Position numbers and translations under genes: made by a program
Assembly (NCBI RefSeq): GCF_005871085.1
Contig: NZ_VAUP01000010.1
Coordinates: forward strand, 1-64,000
Direction: 5' to 3'
DNA: 64,000 nt
From: Xanthobacter autotrophicus
Lineage (GTDB): Bacteria; Pseudomonadota; Alphaproteobacteria; Rhizobiales; Xanthobacteraceae
The notes under the pieces: generated by a model
What the model was told of the DNA's origin: nothing
Database searches by the model: none
Seen by the model: only the letters and a program-made list of their open reading frames with translations
Part shown: in pieces, positions 25,857 through 35,308 of the stretch
How positions within the stretch are numbered: position 1 is the stretch's first letter
Layout: each line of letters starts with the position of its first letter

Positions 25857-26884
25857 GGCGCGGGCACCGTCTCGAAGGCGGCGCGGCAGAGGGCGCCGAC
25901 GATCTCCTCGCGCCGCATCTCATAGACCGGATCGAAGAAGATGCGGTGGGCCATCACTTCCGGGAACACGGCGCGCAGGTCTTCCGGCACGATCATGTCG
26001 CGGCCTTCCAGCCAGGCCCGCACGCGCGCCGCCCGCACCAGGAAGGACATGCCGCGCGGGCTCGCCCCGCCCTGCACCAGCCGATCCATGCGCACCCCGG
26101 GCAGGGTGATGCCGGCGGCATCGGGTGCGCGCACCGCGTCCCACAGGGCGAGCGTATAGGCGGCGATGGCCTCGCTGGCGTGGACGCCATCCTGGATGGC
26201 ACGGGCGATCTGATCGAGGCGGGTGTGGTCGATCACGCCTTCCGCGACCCCCGCGACCAGACGGTCCATGTGGTGGAAACGCGGATCGAAGATGAGCGCG
26301 CGCCGGCTCGCCGCATCGGCGGGGGCCTTCACCTGCACTTCCATGAAGAAGCGGTCGCGGGCGGCAGCGGGCAGTTCGAAGGTCTCTTCCCGCTCCACGC
26401 GGTTGCGATCGGCGAATACCTGGAGATGGGGGAAATGATACTCGCGCCCGAAGGCGGAAACGGTGCCCTCGGCCATCAGGCGCAGCAAGAGGGCGTGGAC
26501 CTGCGGGCGCGCCCGATTGATCTCGTTGAAGAAGAAGATGGAGAGGTCGTCGCCGCGCCGAAGGAGCGGGCCGGGGTCCACCCGGGGCCGGCCGTCGTCG
26601 CCGATACGGGCGTCATAGACGAGGTCTGTGGGCATCAGGTCGATGGTGCCCTCGACCCGCTCATAGGTGCCGCCGATGGCGCGGGCCATGGCCCGCAGCA
26701 GGGTCGTCTTGCCCACGCCCACGTCGCCTTCCAGCAGCACGTGGCCGCGCGCGAACACGGCGATGGTGAGGAGGCGGATGACCCGCTCCTGCCCCAGCAC
26801 CACCTTCGCCACCTCGCGTTCGAAGGCGAGCGCGCGGGCGCGCCAGTCCGCGAGCGAGGGGTCCGAGCCGGCGAGGACCTGCAT
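25853..26884 (-). CDS. mxaR: MxaR, MoxR-type AAA+ ATPase
   Basis: 343 residues. Walker A GDVGVGKTTLLRAMA at about residue 55, Walker B-like LSIFFFNEINRARPQVHALL, sensor region HLQVFADRNRVEREETFELP, and the C-terminal lid (ASPRGMSFLVRAARVRAWLE). This is the founding MoxR branch, a cytoplasmic chaperone-like ATPase required for active methanol dehydrogenase. ATG 26884 is chosen because the family begins close to it; upstream in-frame codons to 27007 lack similarity. It follows mxaI after about 190 bases, the largest gap of the operon after mxaF, so it may have an extra promoter. Confidence 0.9.
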   Translation of the reverse strand: MQVLAGSDPSLADWRARALAFEREVAKVVLGQERVIRLLTIAVFARGHVLLEGDVGVGKTTLLRAMARAIGGTYERVEGTIDLMPTDLVYDARIGDDGRPRVDPGPLLRRGDDLSIFFFNEINRARPQVHALLLRLMAEGTVSAFGREYHFPHLQVFADRNRVEREETFELPAAARDRFFMEVQVKAPADAASRRALIFDPRFHHMDRLVAGVAEGVIDHTRLDQIARAIQDGVHASEAIAAYTLALWDAVRAPDAAGITLPGVRMDRLVQGGASPRGMSFLVRAARVRAWLEGRDMIVPEDLRAVFPEVMAHRIFFDPVYEMRREEIVGALCRAAFETVPAP

Positions 26885-27071
26885 GGCGAGGTGTCCTGTC
26901 TCTGCACCCAAGACTCTAAAGAATGGCGCAGCCGACCGGTGCGGGGAGACCCTTATGGAGGCTCCCGTCGCATCCCGGCAGGCCGCGCCAGTTGGCCCAC
27001 CATCCATCGGAGGATTGCCCGGCAGAAATAGCGGAGTTCTGCCCTGCTGGTGGGATCGGGTGAAGCTGTCG

Positions 27072-27392
27072 TCAGTTGGACGGAATCTTGCTCACGTCAT
27101 AGACGAACTGGCCGGTCTTCTGGAAATACGCGACGCGCTTCTGGTTGCGCTCCTCCATCGCGGTGATGGACTGTGACTGCTTGGCGACCTCGGCCGGATT
27201 GTGCTTGGGGTCGAACTTGGAGCCGGCCACCTGTTCCGGGAAGCCGGGCTTCGGCTCCCAGCAATTGCCCGGCGCGCGGCAGTTGGTGCCGTCGTAGGCG
27301 AGGGCGCCCGAGGCGGCGAGAAGGCCTGCGGCCGAAACGGCTGCGGCGGTAAACACGGCGATCCGGCGGCGGGTGCGGTCATAACGGGTCAT
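27072..27392 (-). CDS. mxaI: MxaI, methanol dehydrogenase small (beta) subunit
   Basis: 106 residues: signal peptide (VFTAAAVSAAGLLAASGALA) and a mature protein of about 74 residues starting YDGTNCRAPGNCWEPKPGFP, with a Lys/Glu-rich helix (AMEERNQKRVAYFQKTGQF) that wraps around the large subunit. The sequence is unmistakable for MxaI, and its presence distinguishes this system from XoxF-only clusters. ATG 27392 is preferred to 27407 because GGAGG lies 7 bases before it. Four-subunit MxaF2I2 enzyme in the periplasm. Confidence 0.95.
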   Translation of the reverse strand: MTRYDRTRRRIAVFTAAAVSAAGLLAASGALAYDGTNCRAPGNCWEPKPGFPEQVAGSKFDPKHNPAEVAKQSQSITAMEERNQKRVAYFQKTGQFVYDVSKIPSN

Positions 27393-27409
27393 GTGGTTTC
27401 CTCCCATTT

Positions 27410-28012
27410 TCACTTGAGGCCGGCCGCACTGGCGGTCGACACCTTGCACACCGGCGCCTGATCCACAGGCGGCGTGTGATCCTCCTTCTCTTGGAAGGGC
27501 TTGAAGGCGGCGCGCTGGGCCGGGGTCAGCCACACGGCTTCCTTCGGGTCGTCCTTGTAGATGTGGCGGATCCACGCCATCACGAGAAGCATGTCGTCGA
27601 GGGTGAGGGCCCCGTACATGGGCCCCATCTGGCCCTGCGCCCCTCCGAAGATGGTCTCGAACAGGCCCTGGTCGGTCATGTTCTTCGGGTAGGTCCAGTA
27701 ACTGTCGTTGAGGCCTGGGCCGATCTTGCCCTCGCCGTAATGGCCATGGCAGCCCGAGCAGGTCGACAGGAACAGGTCCATGCCCTTGGGCAGGCAGGTG
27801 GGGTTTTCCACGTAGAGGTTGACACCGGTGGCGAGGAACTTCTTCACCGCCTCGGTGTCACGCCCCTCCTCCATCGCCTCGGACAGGTCGAGCGGCTGGC
27901 CGGTCACTGTATTCGTGAAGGTCAGCGCCGCATGGGCCGCCAGCGTGAAGCCGGAGGCGAGGGCAATGGCGACGAGGCCCTTCAGGGCGCGTGAACGGAA
28001 ACTCTTCTGCAT
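27410..28012 (-). CDS. mxaG: MxaG, cytochrome cL
   Basis: 200 residues with a signal peptide ([16 protein letters not shown]). One heme c site CSGCH at residues 85-89; an axial Met is likely in [32 protein letters not shown] closes the cytochrome fold. Cytochrome cL is the specific electron acceptor of MxaFI in the periplasm. It lies between mxaJ and mxaI in the standard order, 17 bases from mxaI. Confidence 0.93.
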   Translation of the reverse strand: MQKSFRSRALKGLVAIALASGFTLAAHAALTFTNTVTGQPLDLSEAMEEGRDTEAVKKFLATGVNLYVENPTCLPKGMDLFLSTCSGCHGHYGEGKIGPGLNDSYWTYPKNMTDQGLFETIFGGAQGQMGPMYGALTLDDMLLVMAWIRHIYKDDPKEAVWLTPAQRAAFKPFQEKEDHTPPVDQAPVCKVSTASAAGLK

Positions 28013-28062
28013 CAGGACCTGCCGGAATGTTCGTTTGGCAATGGAGCGCGGGGGCGCGCGGC

Positions 28063-28980
28063 TCAGCTGTTGGGCTTGAGAAGGGGAATGCCTTCCTCGA
28101 CGAGGATCTCGTCGATCTGCGGCCGCGCCTTCACCAGCGCCGCGTCGATCTCAGCGAGAAGGGCGGCGTCGTCGCGCCGCACGCCGACCGACTGGTCGTA
28201 GTGCAGCGGCACGACCGTGCCGTCGAAGCGGGTGATGGAGGTCCCGGCCAGCGACATGCGCAGCGGCACCTGCGAGGCCTTCACATAACGCGCGACTTCC
28301 GGCGCGAAGGCGAAGGCGATGTCGGCTTCTCCGTTGGCCACTTCGGAGACGATGCGGTCGCCGGGGATCTGCACATACTGGTTGCGCGGCGACTTGAAGT
28401 TCACGAGCCCGTAGAGATAGGCCGCATTGTCTTCATACTTGCCGAGGCGCTTCAGCATGGTCTCGCCAGGGGAATAGAAGCGGATGGCGAAGTGGCCGCC
28501 GAGCGCCTTGACCTGCGGGTCCTGCCAATCGGTGGCGGTGATGGTGCGGTCGGCGCGCGTCACCAGCACGTAGGACGTGCGATAATAGGGCTTGGAGGTG
28601 AGCATGCGCTCGTCACCGGTATCCACGCCCATCACCACGTCGCAGAGCTTGGGATCGAGCTGGTCGCGCACCTGGTAGATGGCCGGCTTGGAGGTCCAGA
28701 CGAACTGGACCTTCCGCCCCATTGCGGTGGCGAGCACCTCGGCGATGCGGTTCTCGAAACCGAGCTTCTCGCCGGTCTTGCCCTCCTTTAGGGAGAACGG
28801 GGCTTCCACCTCGGAGGCGCACACGCGCAGCACGCCGGGGTCGGCGGGGGCGGCGACGGGCGCTGCGGCCGCGGTCTGGGCCGTTGCGGCGGGTGACTGA
28901 GCCATGGCCGGCACGGCGCCAAGCGACAGGAGGAGGCTGGCGAGAAGCAGCCGGCGGGTGGTGGGTCCGGAATGGGTCAT
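28063..28980 (-). CDS. mxaJ: MxaJ, periplasmic binding-protein-like accessory protein
   Basis: 305 residues: signal peptide ([17 protein letters not shown]), an Ala/Pro linker, then a type II periplasmic-binding-protein fold ([57 protein letters not shown]). MxaJ is required for assembly of active methanol dehydrogenase; it binds the enzyme rather than a free solute in current models. Located between mxaF and mxaG as usual. Confidence 0.92.
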   Translation of the reverse strand: MTHSGPTTRRLLLASLLLSLGAVPAMAQSPAATAQTAAAAPVAAPADPGVLRVCASEVEAPFSLKEGKTGEKLGFENRIAEVLATAMGRKVQFVWTSKPAIYQVRDQLDPKLCDVVMGVDTGDERMLTSKPYYRTSYVLVTRADRTITATDWQDPQVKALGGHFAIRFYSPGETMLKRLGKYEDNAAYLYGLVNFKSPRNQYVQIPGDRIVSEVANGEADIAFAFAPEVARYVKASQVPLRMSLAGTSITRFDGTVVPLHYDQSVGVRRDDAALLAEIDAALVKARPQIDEILVEEGIPLLKPNS

Positions 28981-29029
28981 CCTGCGCTCCCGATGGGAAG
29001 GCCCGCGTTGCGGGCGGTGCGGGAAAGTG

Positions 29030-29057
29030 CCGGCCGCCGTGAGGGGGCGGCGGCCGG
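29030..29057 (-). other. Intercistronic hairpin between mxaF and mxaJ
   Basis: CCGGCCGCCG and CGGCGGCCGG form a 10-base-pair stem with an 8-base loop. No T run follows on the minus strand. It may stabilise the mxaF message or limit read-through. Confidence 0.5.
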
Positions 29058-29099
29058 AAGGGAAGTGACGGACGTCATCCTCCCAGGTTCGAGGCCGCG

Positions 29100-29126
29100 C
29101 CGATCAGGTTGCTTCAACCTGATCGG
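29100..29126 (-). other. Perfect hairpin immediately after mxaF
   Basis: CCGATCAGGTTG / CAACCTGATCGG, 12 base pairs with a 3-base loop, lies 17 bases beyond the mxaF stop. Without a T run it is a poor terminator; more likely a 3' stabiliser or processing point that allows more MxaF than downstream proteins. Confidence 0.6.
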
Positions 29127-29143
29127 ATCGCGCTCCTGTACGA

Positions 29144-31030
29144 TCAGCCGCCGGAAGCGAACTCGCCCACGTTCGGATCGTCGTAGGGACCCTTCCCGTC
29201 GAGCGAGAAGACCATCACGCCGCCACCCTGCTGGGTGTAATGCTGGAGCTGCTTGAACGCGCCCACGGCACCGAGGCCGGCGGTGGGATCGTTCAGGTCG
29301 AACACCAGGCCCACGCCCGGCCAGCCGCCGACACCGTAGTAGATGGCGACGTACTGCACGCCCTTGTGGGTGTAGGTCATGGGATGGCCGATGACGCCGG
29401 ACGGCAGCTTGAACTTCCAGAGCAACTGGCCGGTGTCGCTGTCGCGGGCCTTGATGAAGCCGTCCAGCGTTCCGTAGAACATCACGCCGCCGGCGGTGGC
29501 GAGGGTGCCGCCCCAGGCCGCGAAACGCTCCATCACTTCCCACTTGTACTTGTTGTTGATGGCGTCATAGGCCTTCACCTGGCCGAGGCCGACATAGTTC
29601 TGCCGGTCACCCTTGGGGCCGGGATACATGTTCAGCGTCGCGCCAACGAAGAACTGACCTGCCCGGTAGGGCAGCATGAAGGGCTCCCAATCCATGCAGA
29701 TGTGGTTGATGCCCATGAAGAACGACTTGCGTTCCGGGTCGTAGCTGTCGTGGCCCTGGTTGTGGTAGCCCATGGCCGAGGGACAGATGTCGCGGCCCAC
29801 ATGGTTCATGCGGGTGCCGAATTCCGGATCGCGCCGCGGCAGACCGGTCTTCAGGTCCACCTGCTTCACCCAGTTGACCGTGTCGTCGATCTTGTCGGCG
29901 GAGACGAGGGTGCCGTCGGTGCGGTCGAGGGTGTAGACAATGCCGTTGCGGTCCGGATGGGTCAGAAGCTTGCGCATCTTACCCGTCTTGTCCTTCTGTT
30001 CGGACAGCATCATCACGTTGACGCCGGCATAATCCCATTCGTCGTGGGGCGTCTTCTGGTAGCCGAACTTGGCCTCGCCGGTGTCGATGTCGCGACCCCA
30101 GATGGTCATGGTCCACTTGTTGTCGCCGGGACGCATGGTCTCGTTCCACGGCGCCGGGTTGCCGGAGCCGTAATAGACCATGTTGGTGGTCGGATCGAAG
30201 GCGTACCAGCCCCAGTTGGTGCCGCCGCCGATCTTCCAGGCATCGCCTTCCCAGGTCTGGGTGCCGAGGCCCTTCTGGCCGTAGTGCGGGTTGGCCTTGT
30301 TGAAGTCGTCGGCGAGCTTCACCTGGTCGTCGGGACCGGTGGCGTAGGCGCGCCACTTCTGGGCACCGGTCTTCACGTCATAGGCGGTCACGTAGCCGCG
30401 CACGCCCAGCTCGGCGCCCGAGGAACCCACCAGCACCGTGTCCTTCACCACATAAGGGGCGATGGTCAGGGTGGATCCGACCTTGATGTCGGAATTCTCG
30501 AGCTTCCAGAATTCCTCACCGGTATCCGCTTTCAGCGCCACGATGTGGCCGTCGAGCTGGGTCTTGAGGATGAGAGGCGGGGTCTTGCCGTCGCCGGGCC
30601 AGTAGGCGAGGCCGCGGTTCACCACGTCGCAGCAGGCGACCGCGCGGGCGGTGGGGTTCTGCTTGGGCTTGTGCTGCCACAGGATGCGGCCCGGGTCGTC
30701 CAGCCCCACGGCAAAGGTGGTGTTGGGGAAGGGCGAGTGGATATACATCACGTTGTTGACGACGAGGGGCGTTCCCTCGTGTCCGGAAAGCACGCCGGTG
30801 GAAAATGACCAGGATGCCTTCAGGTCTTTCACGTTCTGCTTGTTGATCTGCTTCTGCGGGCTGAAGTTGTTGGCGTCGTAGTTCTTGCCCGTCATGGGCC
30901 AGTTTTCATCGCTTTTGGCGATCTCGACGAGCTTGTCGTTGGCGTGCGCCGGCACGGACATGGCGGCGGAGCCCGCCGCTAGGGCAAGCGTCACGGCACA
31001 CAGGGAAACGGAAGAGAACAGTCTTGTCAT
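29144..31030 (-). CDS. mxaF: MxaF, Ca2+/PQQ methanol dehydrogenase large subunit
   Basis: 628 residues. Signal peptide of 30 (ends MSVPAHA), mature protein begins [20 protein letters not shown]. In mature numbering the vicinal disulfide is Cys103-Cys104 (VACCDVV), Ca ligands Glu177 (SSGAELGV) and Asn261 (YYGSGN), and the catalytic base is Asp303 in [10 protein letters not shown]. These are the same numbers as in the M. extorquens enzyme. Ala at 305 (DYA, not DYD) marks calcium-type MxaF rather than lanthanide XoxF. The protein is an eight-bladed propeller with PQQ that oxidises methanol to formaldehyde in the periplasm. ATG 31030 is preceded by GAGGAA at good spacing. First gene of the mxaFJGIRSACKLD operon. 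Confidence 0.97.
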   Translation of the reverse strand: MTRLFSSVSLCAVTLALAAGSAAMSVPAHANDKLVEIAKSDENWPMTGKNYDANNFSPQKQINKQNVKDLKASWSFSTGVLSGHEGTPLVVNNVMYIHSPFPNTTFAVGLDDPGRILWQHKPKQNPTARAVACCDVVNRGLAYWPGDGKTPPLILKTQLDGHIVALKADTGEEFWKLENSDIKVGSTLTIAPYVVKDTVLVGSSGAELGVRGYVTAYDVKTGAQKWRAYATGPDDQVKLADDFNKANPHYGQKGLGTQTWEGDAWKIGGGTNWGWYAFDPTTNMVYYGSGNPAPWNETMRPGDNKWTMTIWGRDIDTGEAKFGYQKTPHDEWDYAGVNVMMLSEQKDKTGKMRKLLTHPDRNGIVYTLDRTDGTLVSADKIDDTVNWVKQVDLKTGLPRRDPEFGTRMNHVGRDICPSAMGYHNQGHDSYDPERKSFFMGINHICMDWEPFMLPYRAGQFFVGATLNMYPGPKGDRQNYVGLGQVKAYDAINNKYKWEVMERFAAWGGTLATAGGVMFYGTLDGFIKARDSDTGQLLWKFKLPSGVIGHPMTYTHKGVQYVAIYYGVGGWPGVGLVFDLNDPTAGLGAVGAFKQLQHYTQQGGGVMVFSLDGKGPYDDPNVGEFASGG

Positions 31031-31676
31031 TTGGCGCTTCCTCGGGGTTTCCTCAAGTTCAAGTCTTTGTCTTGGACGAGGTTCGGCGGACCCTTTCGCC
31101 GAGGTGCTGGACCTGTCCATGCACCTTCGGAGCGGTTTTCCCGCTCTCGTTCGGGGGTTCCGGCGCCGGCCGCCGCGCCGCCCTACTGGGGTCTGGCGTG
31201 CGTGCGTCGGGCGGCCGACGGGAAGCCCCGTCGGGCGTGGCCTTCGGCCGTCCGCCTTCAGGCGGTCGGTGAAAAGGCGCGCGCGCCCGCGCGTCGGTGA
31301 TCAGATTGTAAGTGCCGGTCGTCCTCCGATTGCGACCTGAATTTCTTATTTCTTATTATTCTCTTATGCTTTTGCATTTGGTCTATACAGATGAATGCTT
31401 CCACGCTGCCTTGTCTCGCGGTATTTATGCAATTTGATGCGGGAAGATTTGGTAAAATATCGTGGGTCATAGTCCTATATCGTTGGTTTAAAACAAAAAT
31501 ACAGACTTAAGGGTGGGGTGACGGAGATGCCGGCCGGAGCCGCAATCGCAGCTTCTTATCCAGAATTCGCGACGTATAATCGGAACATCGCGAGTTCAGA
31601 TCCACATATGAAAAAGATCATAAGACGTTTCTCAGGAAACAACGGGCGCGGCGGCCAAGGTGTATCGCGTTGCAGC
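31031..31676. promoter_or_regulatory. Divergent control region of mxaF and mxaZYX
   Basis: About 650 bases with no clear gene. The half next to mxaF (31031-31310) is very GC-rich and full of short dyads such as CGTCGG-4-CCGACG near 31206, suggesting a long structured mxaF leader. The section 31320-31520 is AT-rich, contains repeated ATAAGAA on the minus strand, and probably holds the promoters. An upstream in-frame extension of the mxaZ-like gene reaches 31518. Confidence 0.55.
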
Positions 31677-32228
31677 ATGCCGGGACGTGTCCGGGCAGGG
31701 CGAGCCACGCTACTTCTTGGTCCCTGCCTCGCCGTGCTTTCTGCCTGCGGGGAGGACGAGGCTCCGGCGCGCAAGCCCGTGGCCGCGATCGAGACCGCAT
31801 CCGGGGCGCCCGCGTCCCAGGCCTCCGCCACGCGGCCGAGGCCCACCCGCGACTGGCTGGAGCGGGCCGATGGGGTGGCACCAGAGGCCTGGCTCGCCGC
31901 CCGCTCCACCCCGCCGGCGGATCCCGCCCGCATGGCGGCGCTCCTGAAGGAGGCGGACACCCTGTTCGACGAAACTCCGCGCATGCTGGCCAACCGCACC
32001 GCACAGCTCCAGCGCATGCTCGCCGAAAAGGCACTGATGGAGGCCCCGCAGGATCTGCTCGAGGACTTCATCCGCCTCGCCCGTGAGGACGGCCGCACCC
32101 GTGGCCGATTCGGATTCGGCGATCTCTGCCAGCATTATTTCAATCTCAGGGCGGCGGGGCTTGGCCGTGGTGCCGCGCTGGAGGCTCTCGCGCTGGCGCG
32201 GGCCGGGCAGGAGAGCCGTGCGCCATGA
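31677..32228 (+). CDS. mxaZ: Putative lipoprotein in the MxaZ position
   Basis: About 183 residues from ATG 31677. The N-terminus is a short signal with lipobox LSAC (ATLLLGPCLAVLSACGED), then a Pro/Ala linker and a helical domain (RMAALLKEADTLFDETPRML, LLEDFIRLAREDGRTRGRFG). No enzyme motif is seen. In Paracoccus denitrificans moxZ precedes moxY and moxX and is divergent from the methanol dehydrogenase operon, which is the layout here, so the name rests on position. Its stop overlaps the kinase start (ATGA). Starts at 31608 or 31518 are possible, but would put the lipobox too far from the N-terminus. Confidence 0.6.
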   Translation: MPGRVRAGRATLLLGPCLAVLSACGEDEAPARKPVAAIETASGAPASQASATRPRPTRDWLERADGVAPEAWLAARSTPPADPARMAALLKEADTLFDETPRMLANRTAQLQRMLAEKALMEAPQDLLEDFIRLAREDGRTRGRFGFGDLCQHYFNLRAAGLGRGAALEALALARAGQESRAP

Positions 32229-33703
32229 GCTTGCCGGATGCCCTGCCATCTCCGCTCCAGCCCCGGCCGGTGTCGCGCCCGGCGCCTCCGGCGCAACCCT
32301 CCGCGACCGTCGGACGGCGGGCGTCGTTGCGGGTCCGGGTCCTCGGCGTGGTGGTCGCCATCAATGCCGCAGCCGCCGTGGTCGCCGGCACCGTGGTGGT
32401 CCACAACGCGCGTGTGGCCGCAGAGCGGGAGATGACGGCCTCCGTCGAGATGGCCGAGCGCATGGTGCGCGAGACCGCGGAGCGCATGGCGGAGGCCCCG
32501 GAAGCCGGCGGTCCGGCAGCCGGGGAGCTCGCCAACTGGCCGGTCCACCTGCGGCACCTGCGCCACGTGCGGATCGTCATTGAGGACGCGCAAGGCCGTC
32601 CCATCCCGCTCAAGCCATCCGGCTCGAGGGAGCAGGACGACGGTGACGCCGGCGCCCCCGCGTGGTTCGCGCATCTCGTGGGCGTGAGCGAAGTAGCCCG
32701 CGACATCGAGGTTCGCATCAACGGCGCTCGGTTCGGGCGGGTGCGCGTCGCCGGCGTGCCCGACGACGAGGTGGACGAGGTCTGGGAGGACGTGAGCGAC
32801 TTCGCCGTCGTCGCCATCGCGGTGAATGCGGCCATTCTGCTCGCGCTTTATGTCGCGCTCGGCCGCGTACGTTCGGACCTCGGTCGCTTCCGCAACGCGC
32901 TCGGCGAACTGGAGCAAAACCGCTTCTCCTGTCGGGTCGACCTGCCGCGCACCCGCGAACTGGCGGAAGTGGCCGAACGCTTCAATGAGCTTGCCGCGGC
33001 GCTCGCCGCCGCCCGTGCTGAGAATGATCGCCTCAACGCCCATCTCGTCACCCTCCAGGAGGACGAGCGGCGGCAGATCGCCAGCGAGCTGCATGACGAG
33101 CTCGGGCCGTTGATGTTCGGCCTCAAGGCCGGAGCCGAATCGCTGGCGCGCGCCGCCGCGGAGGCGGAAGGGCCGGCCAAGGCGCGGATCGCGGATCGCA
33201 CCCACGGCCTCGTGGGCATCGTCGAGCGCATGCAGGCCACCAATCGCCGGCTGCTGCGGCGCATCCGCCCCGCTGCCCTCGATCTCCTGTCGTTGCGGGA
33301 AGCCATTTCGAGCCTTCTTGCCGATTTCCGCCAGCACGATCCCTCGCGCACCTTTCTTCTGGCCGCCGGGCCCCTCGCCGCCCACTATTGCGCCGCCCGC
33401 GACGCAACGCTCTATCGGTGTGTGCAGGAGGCGGTGACCAATGCCCTGAAGCATGGGGACGCGCGCGCCATCGAGGTCGAAATCGGCGAGGTTGCCGGGG
33501 CGGCCGGGCCCGAAGGGGGGGTGCTGCTTCGCCTCGTGGTCACCGATGATGGGCCGGGTCCGCCCGATCGCATCGTCGAAGGGCTCGGCCTTGCCGGGAT
33601 GCGCGAGCGGGTGCGGGCGCTTGGCGGCACCTTCCGCTTCGAGCGGGGACCCAAGGGGGGCGCCCGTTTCGTGGCCGAGATTTCCGTGCCGCCCCCGAGC
33701 TAG
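32225..33703 (+). CDS. mxaY: MxaY-like sensor histidine kinase
   Basis: 492 residues. Membrane segments at about 40-60 (VLGVVVAINAAAAVVAGTVV) and 200-220 (VVAIAVNAAILLALYVAL) flank a periplasmic sensor domain of about 140 residues. Then come a HAMP-like linker, the HisKA_3 dimerisation helix with phospho-His in ASELHDELGPLMFGLK (about 285), and an HATPase domain (CVQEAVTNALKHGDARAIEV, VTDDGPGPP, GLGLAGMRERVRALGGTF). NarL-type kinase matching the LuxR-type regulator downstream. By position it should control methanol dehydrogenase expression, as MoxYX does in Paracoccus. Confidence 0.85.
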   Translation: MSLPDALPSPLQPRPVSRPAPPAQPSATVGRRASLRVRVLGVVVAINAAAAVVAGTVVVHNARVAAEREMTASVEMAERMVRETAERMAEAPEAGGPAAGELANWPVHLRHLRHVRIVIEDAQGRPIPLKPSGSREQDDGDAGAPAWFAHLVGVSEVARDIEVRINGARFGRVRVAGVPDDEVDEVWEDVSDFAVVAIAVNAAILLALYVALGRVRSDLGRFRNALGELEQNRFSCRVDLPRTRELAEVAERFNELAAALAAARAENDRLNAHLVTLQEDERRQIASELHDELGPLMFGLKAGAESLARAAAEAEGPAKARIADRTHGLVGIVERMQATNRRLLRRIRPAALDLLSLREAISSLLADFRQHDPSRTFLLAAGPLAAHYCAARDATLYRCVQEAVTNALKHGDARAIEVEIGEVAGAAGPEGGVLLRLVVTDDGPGPPDRIVEGLGLAGMRERVRALGGTFRFERGPKGGARFVAEISVPPPS

Positions 33704-33835
33704 GACGGAGCCGGGGAGAGCGAAGCGATCTCATCGGATCGGCCACCAAACCTTTAGGAAAGTGAGGCGTTATCTGGTCAAGTCGCCATGCTGGCTGACC
33801 AGCGGGTGCCCTTGCAGGAAGGCAAACACAGACGA

Positions 33836-34498
33836 ATGACCCGTGTCCTCATCATCGACGATCACCCCATCGTGCTCCAGGGCTGCCGGCACCTGCTGGA
33901 GGATACGGGGGCGTGCGAGCTGATCGAAGCGCAGACCGCCGTGGCGGGCTATCGCCAGTTCCGTCGCCAGCGGCCAGACATGGTGATCGTGGACCTGGCG
34001 CTCAACGGCAACGGCCTTGCCGGTCTCTCTCTGGTGCGGCGGCTCAGGGTGCATGCCGCGCGCATGCCGATTCTCGTCTTCAGCATGCATGCCGACCCGG
34101 TGATCGCGAGCCGAGCGCTGGAGGCCGGGGCGACCGGCTATCTGGTCAAGGACACGTCGGCGGCCGATCTCATCGATGCCTTCGAGAAGGTGCGGCGCGG
34201 CCAGTCCTACATCAGCCATGACCTGGCGCTGGAGGTGGCGCTGCTGGGGACGCGCGGGCGGACCGGCATGCTTGCCGACCTGACACAGCGGGAGCTGCAG
34301 GCGCTGGCGCTGCTGGCCGAGGGCAAGGCCTACGGGCAGATCGCGGAAGAGCTGGGCGTCAGCTACAAGACGGTGGCGAACACCTGTTCCCACCTCAAGA
34401 CCAAGCTCGGGGCGACAAACCTCGCCGAGCTGATCCACCGCGCCATCCAATATGTGGCCGGCTCGCCCGCCGGAGGCAAGAACAGCAGCCTGGCATAG
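33836..34498 (+). CDS. mxaX: MxaX-like LuxR/NarL response regulator
   Basis: 220 residues. Receiver domain: acidic pair in LIIDDHP, phospho-acceptor Asp53 (MVIVDLAL), Lys105 (GYLVKD). C-terminal LuxR helix-turn-helix LTQRELQALALLAEGKAYGQ then IAEELGVSYKTVANTCSHLK. ATG 33836 places the receiver at the normal distance from the start. It follows the kinase after 132 bases. The predicted target is the mxaF promoter in the divergent region. Confidence 0.87.
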   Translation: MTRVLIIDDHPIVLQGCRHLLEDTGACELIEAQTAVAGYRQFRRQRPDMVIVDLALNGNGLAGLSLVRRLRVHAARMPILVFSMHADPVIASRALEAGATGYLVKDTSAADLIDAFEKVRRGQSYISHDLALEVALLGTRGRTGMLADLTQRELQALALLAEGKAYGQIAEELGVSYKTVANTCSHLKTKLGATNLAELIHRAIQYVAGSPAGGKNSSLA

Positions 34499-34535
34499 GC
34501 CGGAAGGTCGGGGGCTGCCCGGCCTTCTCGGCGGT

Positions 34536-35039
34536 TTAGTGGCTTTTATGCCCGCTGTTGGAGGCGCCGACGCCTTCCACCTGATACTGGACGGCGACGG
34601 TTCCGGCCTTCTCGAAGGTCAGGGTGCCGTCCACCTTGGTGCCTTCCTTCAGCGGTTCCTTCAGGTTGAGGAACATGATGTGGTAGGAGCCGGGCTTCAG
34701 GGCCACGGAGCCGCCGGCGGGAATGGCAAGGCCGTCCGGCAGGGCGCGCATGGTCATCACGCCGTCCTTCACCGCCATCTCGTGGATCTCCACTTTGCCG
34801 GCGAAGGGGGCAGTGGCCGAAATCAGCTTGTCCGGCGTCGCGCCGGTGTTCTTGAGCGTCAGGTAGCCTGCCGCCACGGTGGCGCCGCCGGGCGTGGCGC
34901 GGGACCAGGGATGGTCGACCTCGATGGCGCCGGCCTTGAACTCATGGGCCATGGGCGCCTGAGCGGTGAGCATGAGCGCGCCGACAGCCAGCGCCGCCGC
35001 AGTCAGGACGCCGCGCCGGGATGGAAAGCTGGTGGACAT
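34536..35039 (-). CDS. PCu(A)C-type periplasmic copper chaperone
   Basis: 167 residues. Signal region with RRGVLTAAALAVGALMLTA ending near MAHE. The copper site pattern of PCuAC is present: EIHEMAVKDGVMTMRALPDG followed about 20 residues later by YHIMFLNLKEP (H-x-M, M, H-x-M). The C-terminus has extra His. PCuAC delivers Cu(I) to the CuA centre of cytochrome oxidases. Convergent with mxaX 37 bases away. Confidence 0.9.
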   Translation of the reverse strand: MSTSFPSRRGVLTAAALAVGALMLTAQAPMAHEFKAGAIEVDHPWSRATPGGATVAAGYLTLKNTGATPDKLISATAPFAGKVEIHEMAVKDGVMTMRALPDGLAIPAGGSVALKPGSYHIMFLNLKEPLKEGTKVDGTLTFEKAGTVAVQYQVEGVGASNSGHKSH

Positions 35040-35308
35040 GGAAAACTCCTCAGGTTGGCCGCCGCCGGTATTCCGGCGCCGACGAACACAGGGGTAACAC
35101 CGGGGTGTGGGCGAAAATGGGGTGAGCGGGACGGATGGCCCATGGAGCGGTGATGCGCCCGCTCTCCACAGGGGATACGACCGGTGGCTGCGTCGGCGCA
35201 CAGCTCTCGCCGCGCACCTGCGGCGGAGAGCCGGGCAGCGGATGGCCCTTCGGCTGGTGGAGCGGCAGGCTTGTGAGCGTCCCTGACGGGCGTCCCGATC
35301 TGGGCGCC

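Noticed and set aside
29100-29126. Intrinsic terminator after mxaF
   Set aside because: The stem is perfect but no T run follows on the minus strand, and the operon clearly continues.
29240-30808. Long open frame antisense to mxaF
   Set aside because: It is the complement of a highly conserved gene in high-GC DNA; composition is Gly/Val/His-rich with no family resemblance or signal.
29144-31030. Lanthanide-type XoxF as identity of the dehydrogenase
   Set aside because: The active site reads DYA, not DYD, and MxaI, MxaG and the calcium-insertion genes are present.
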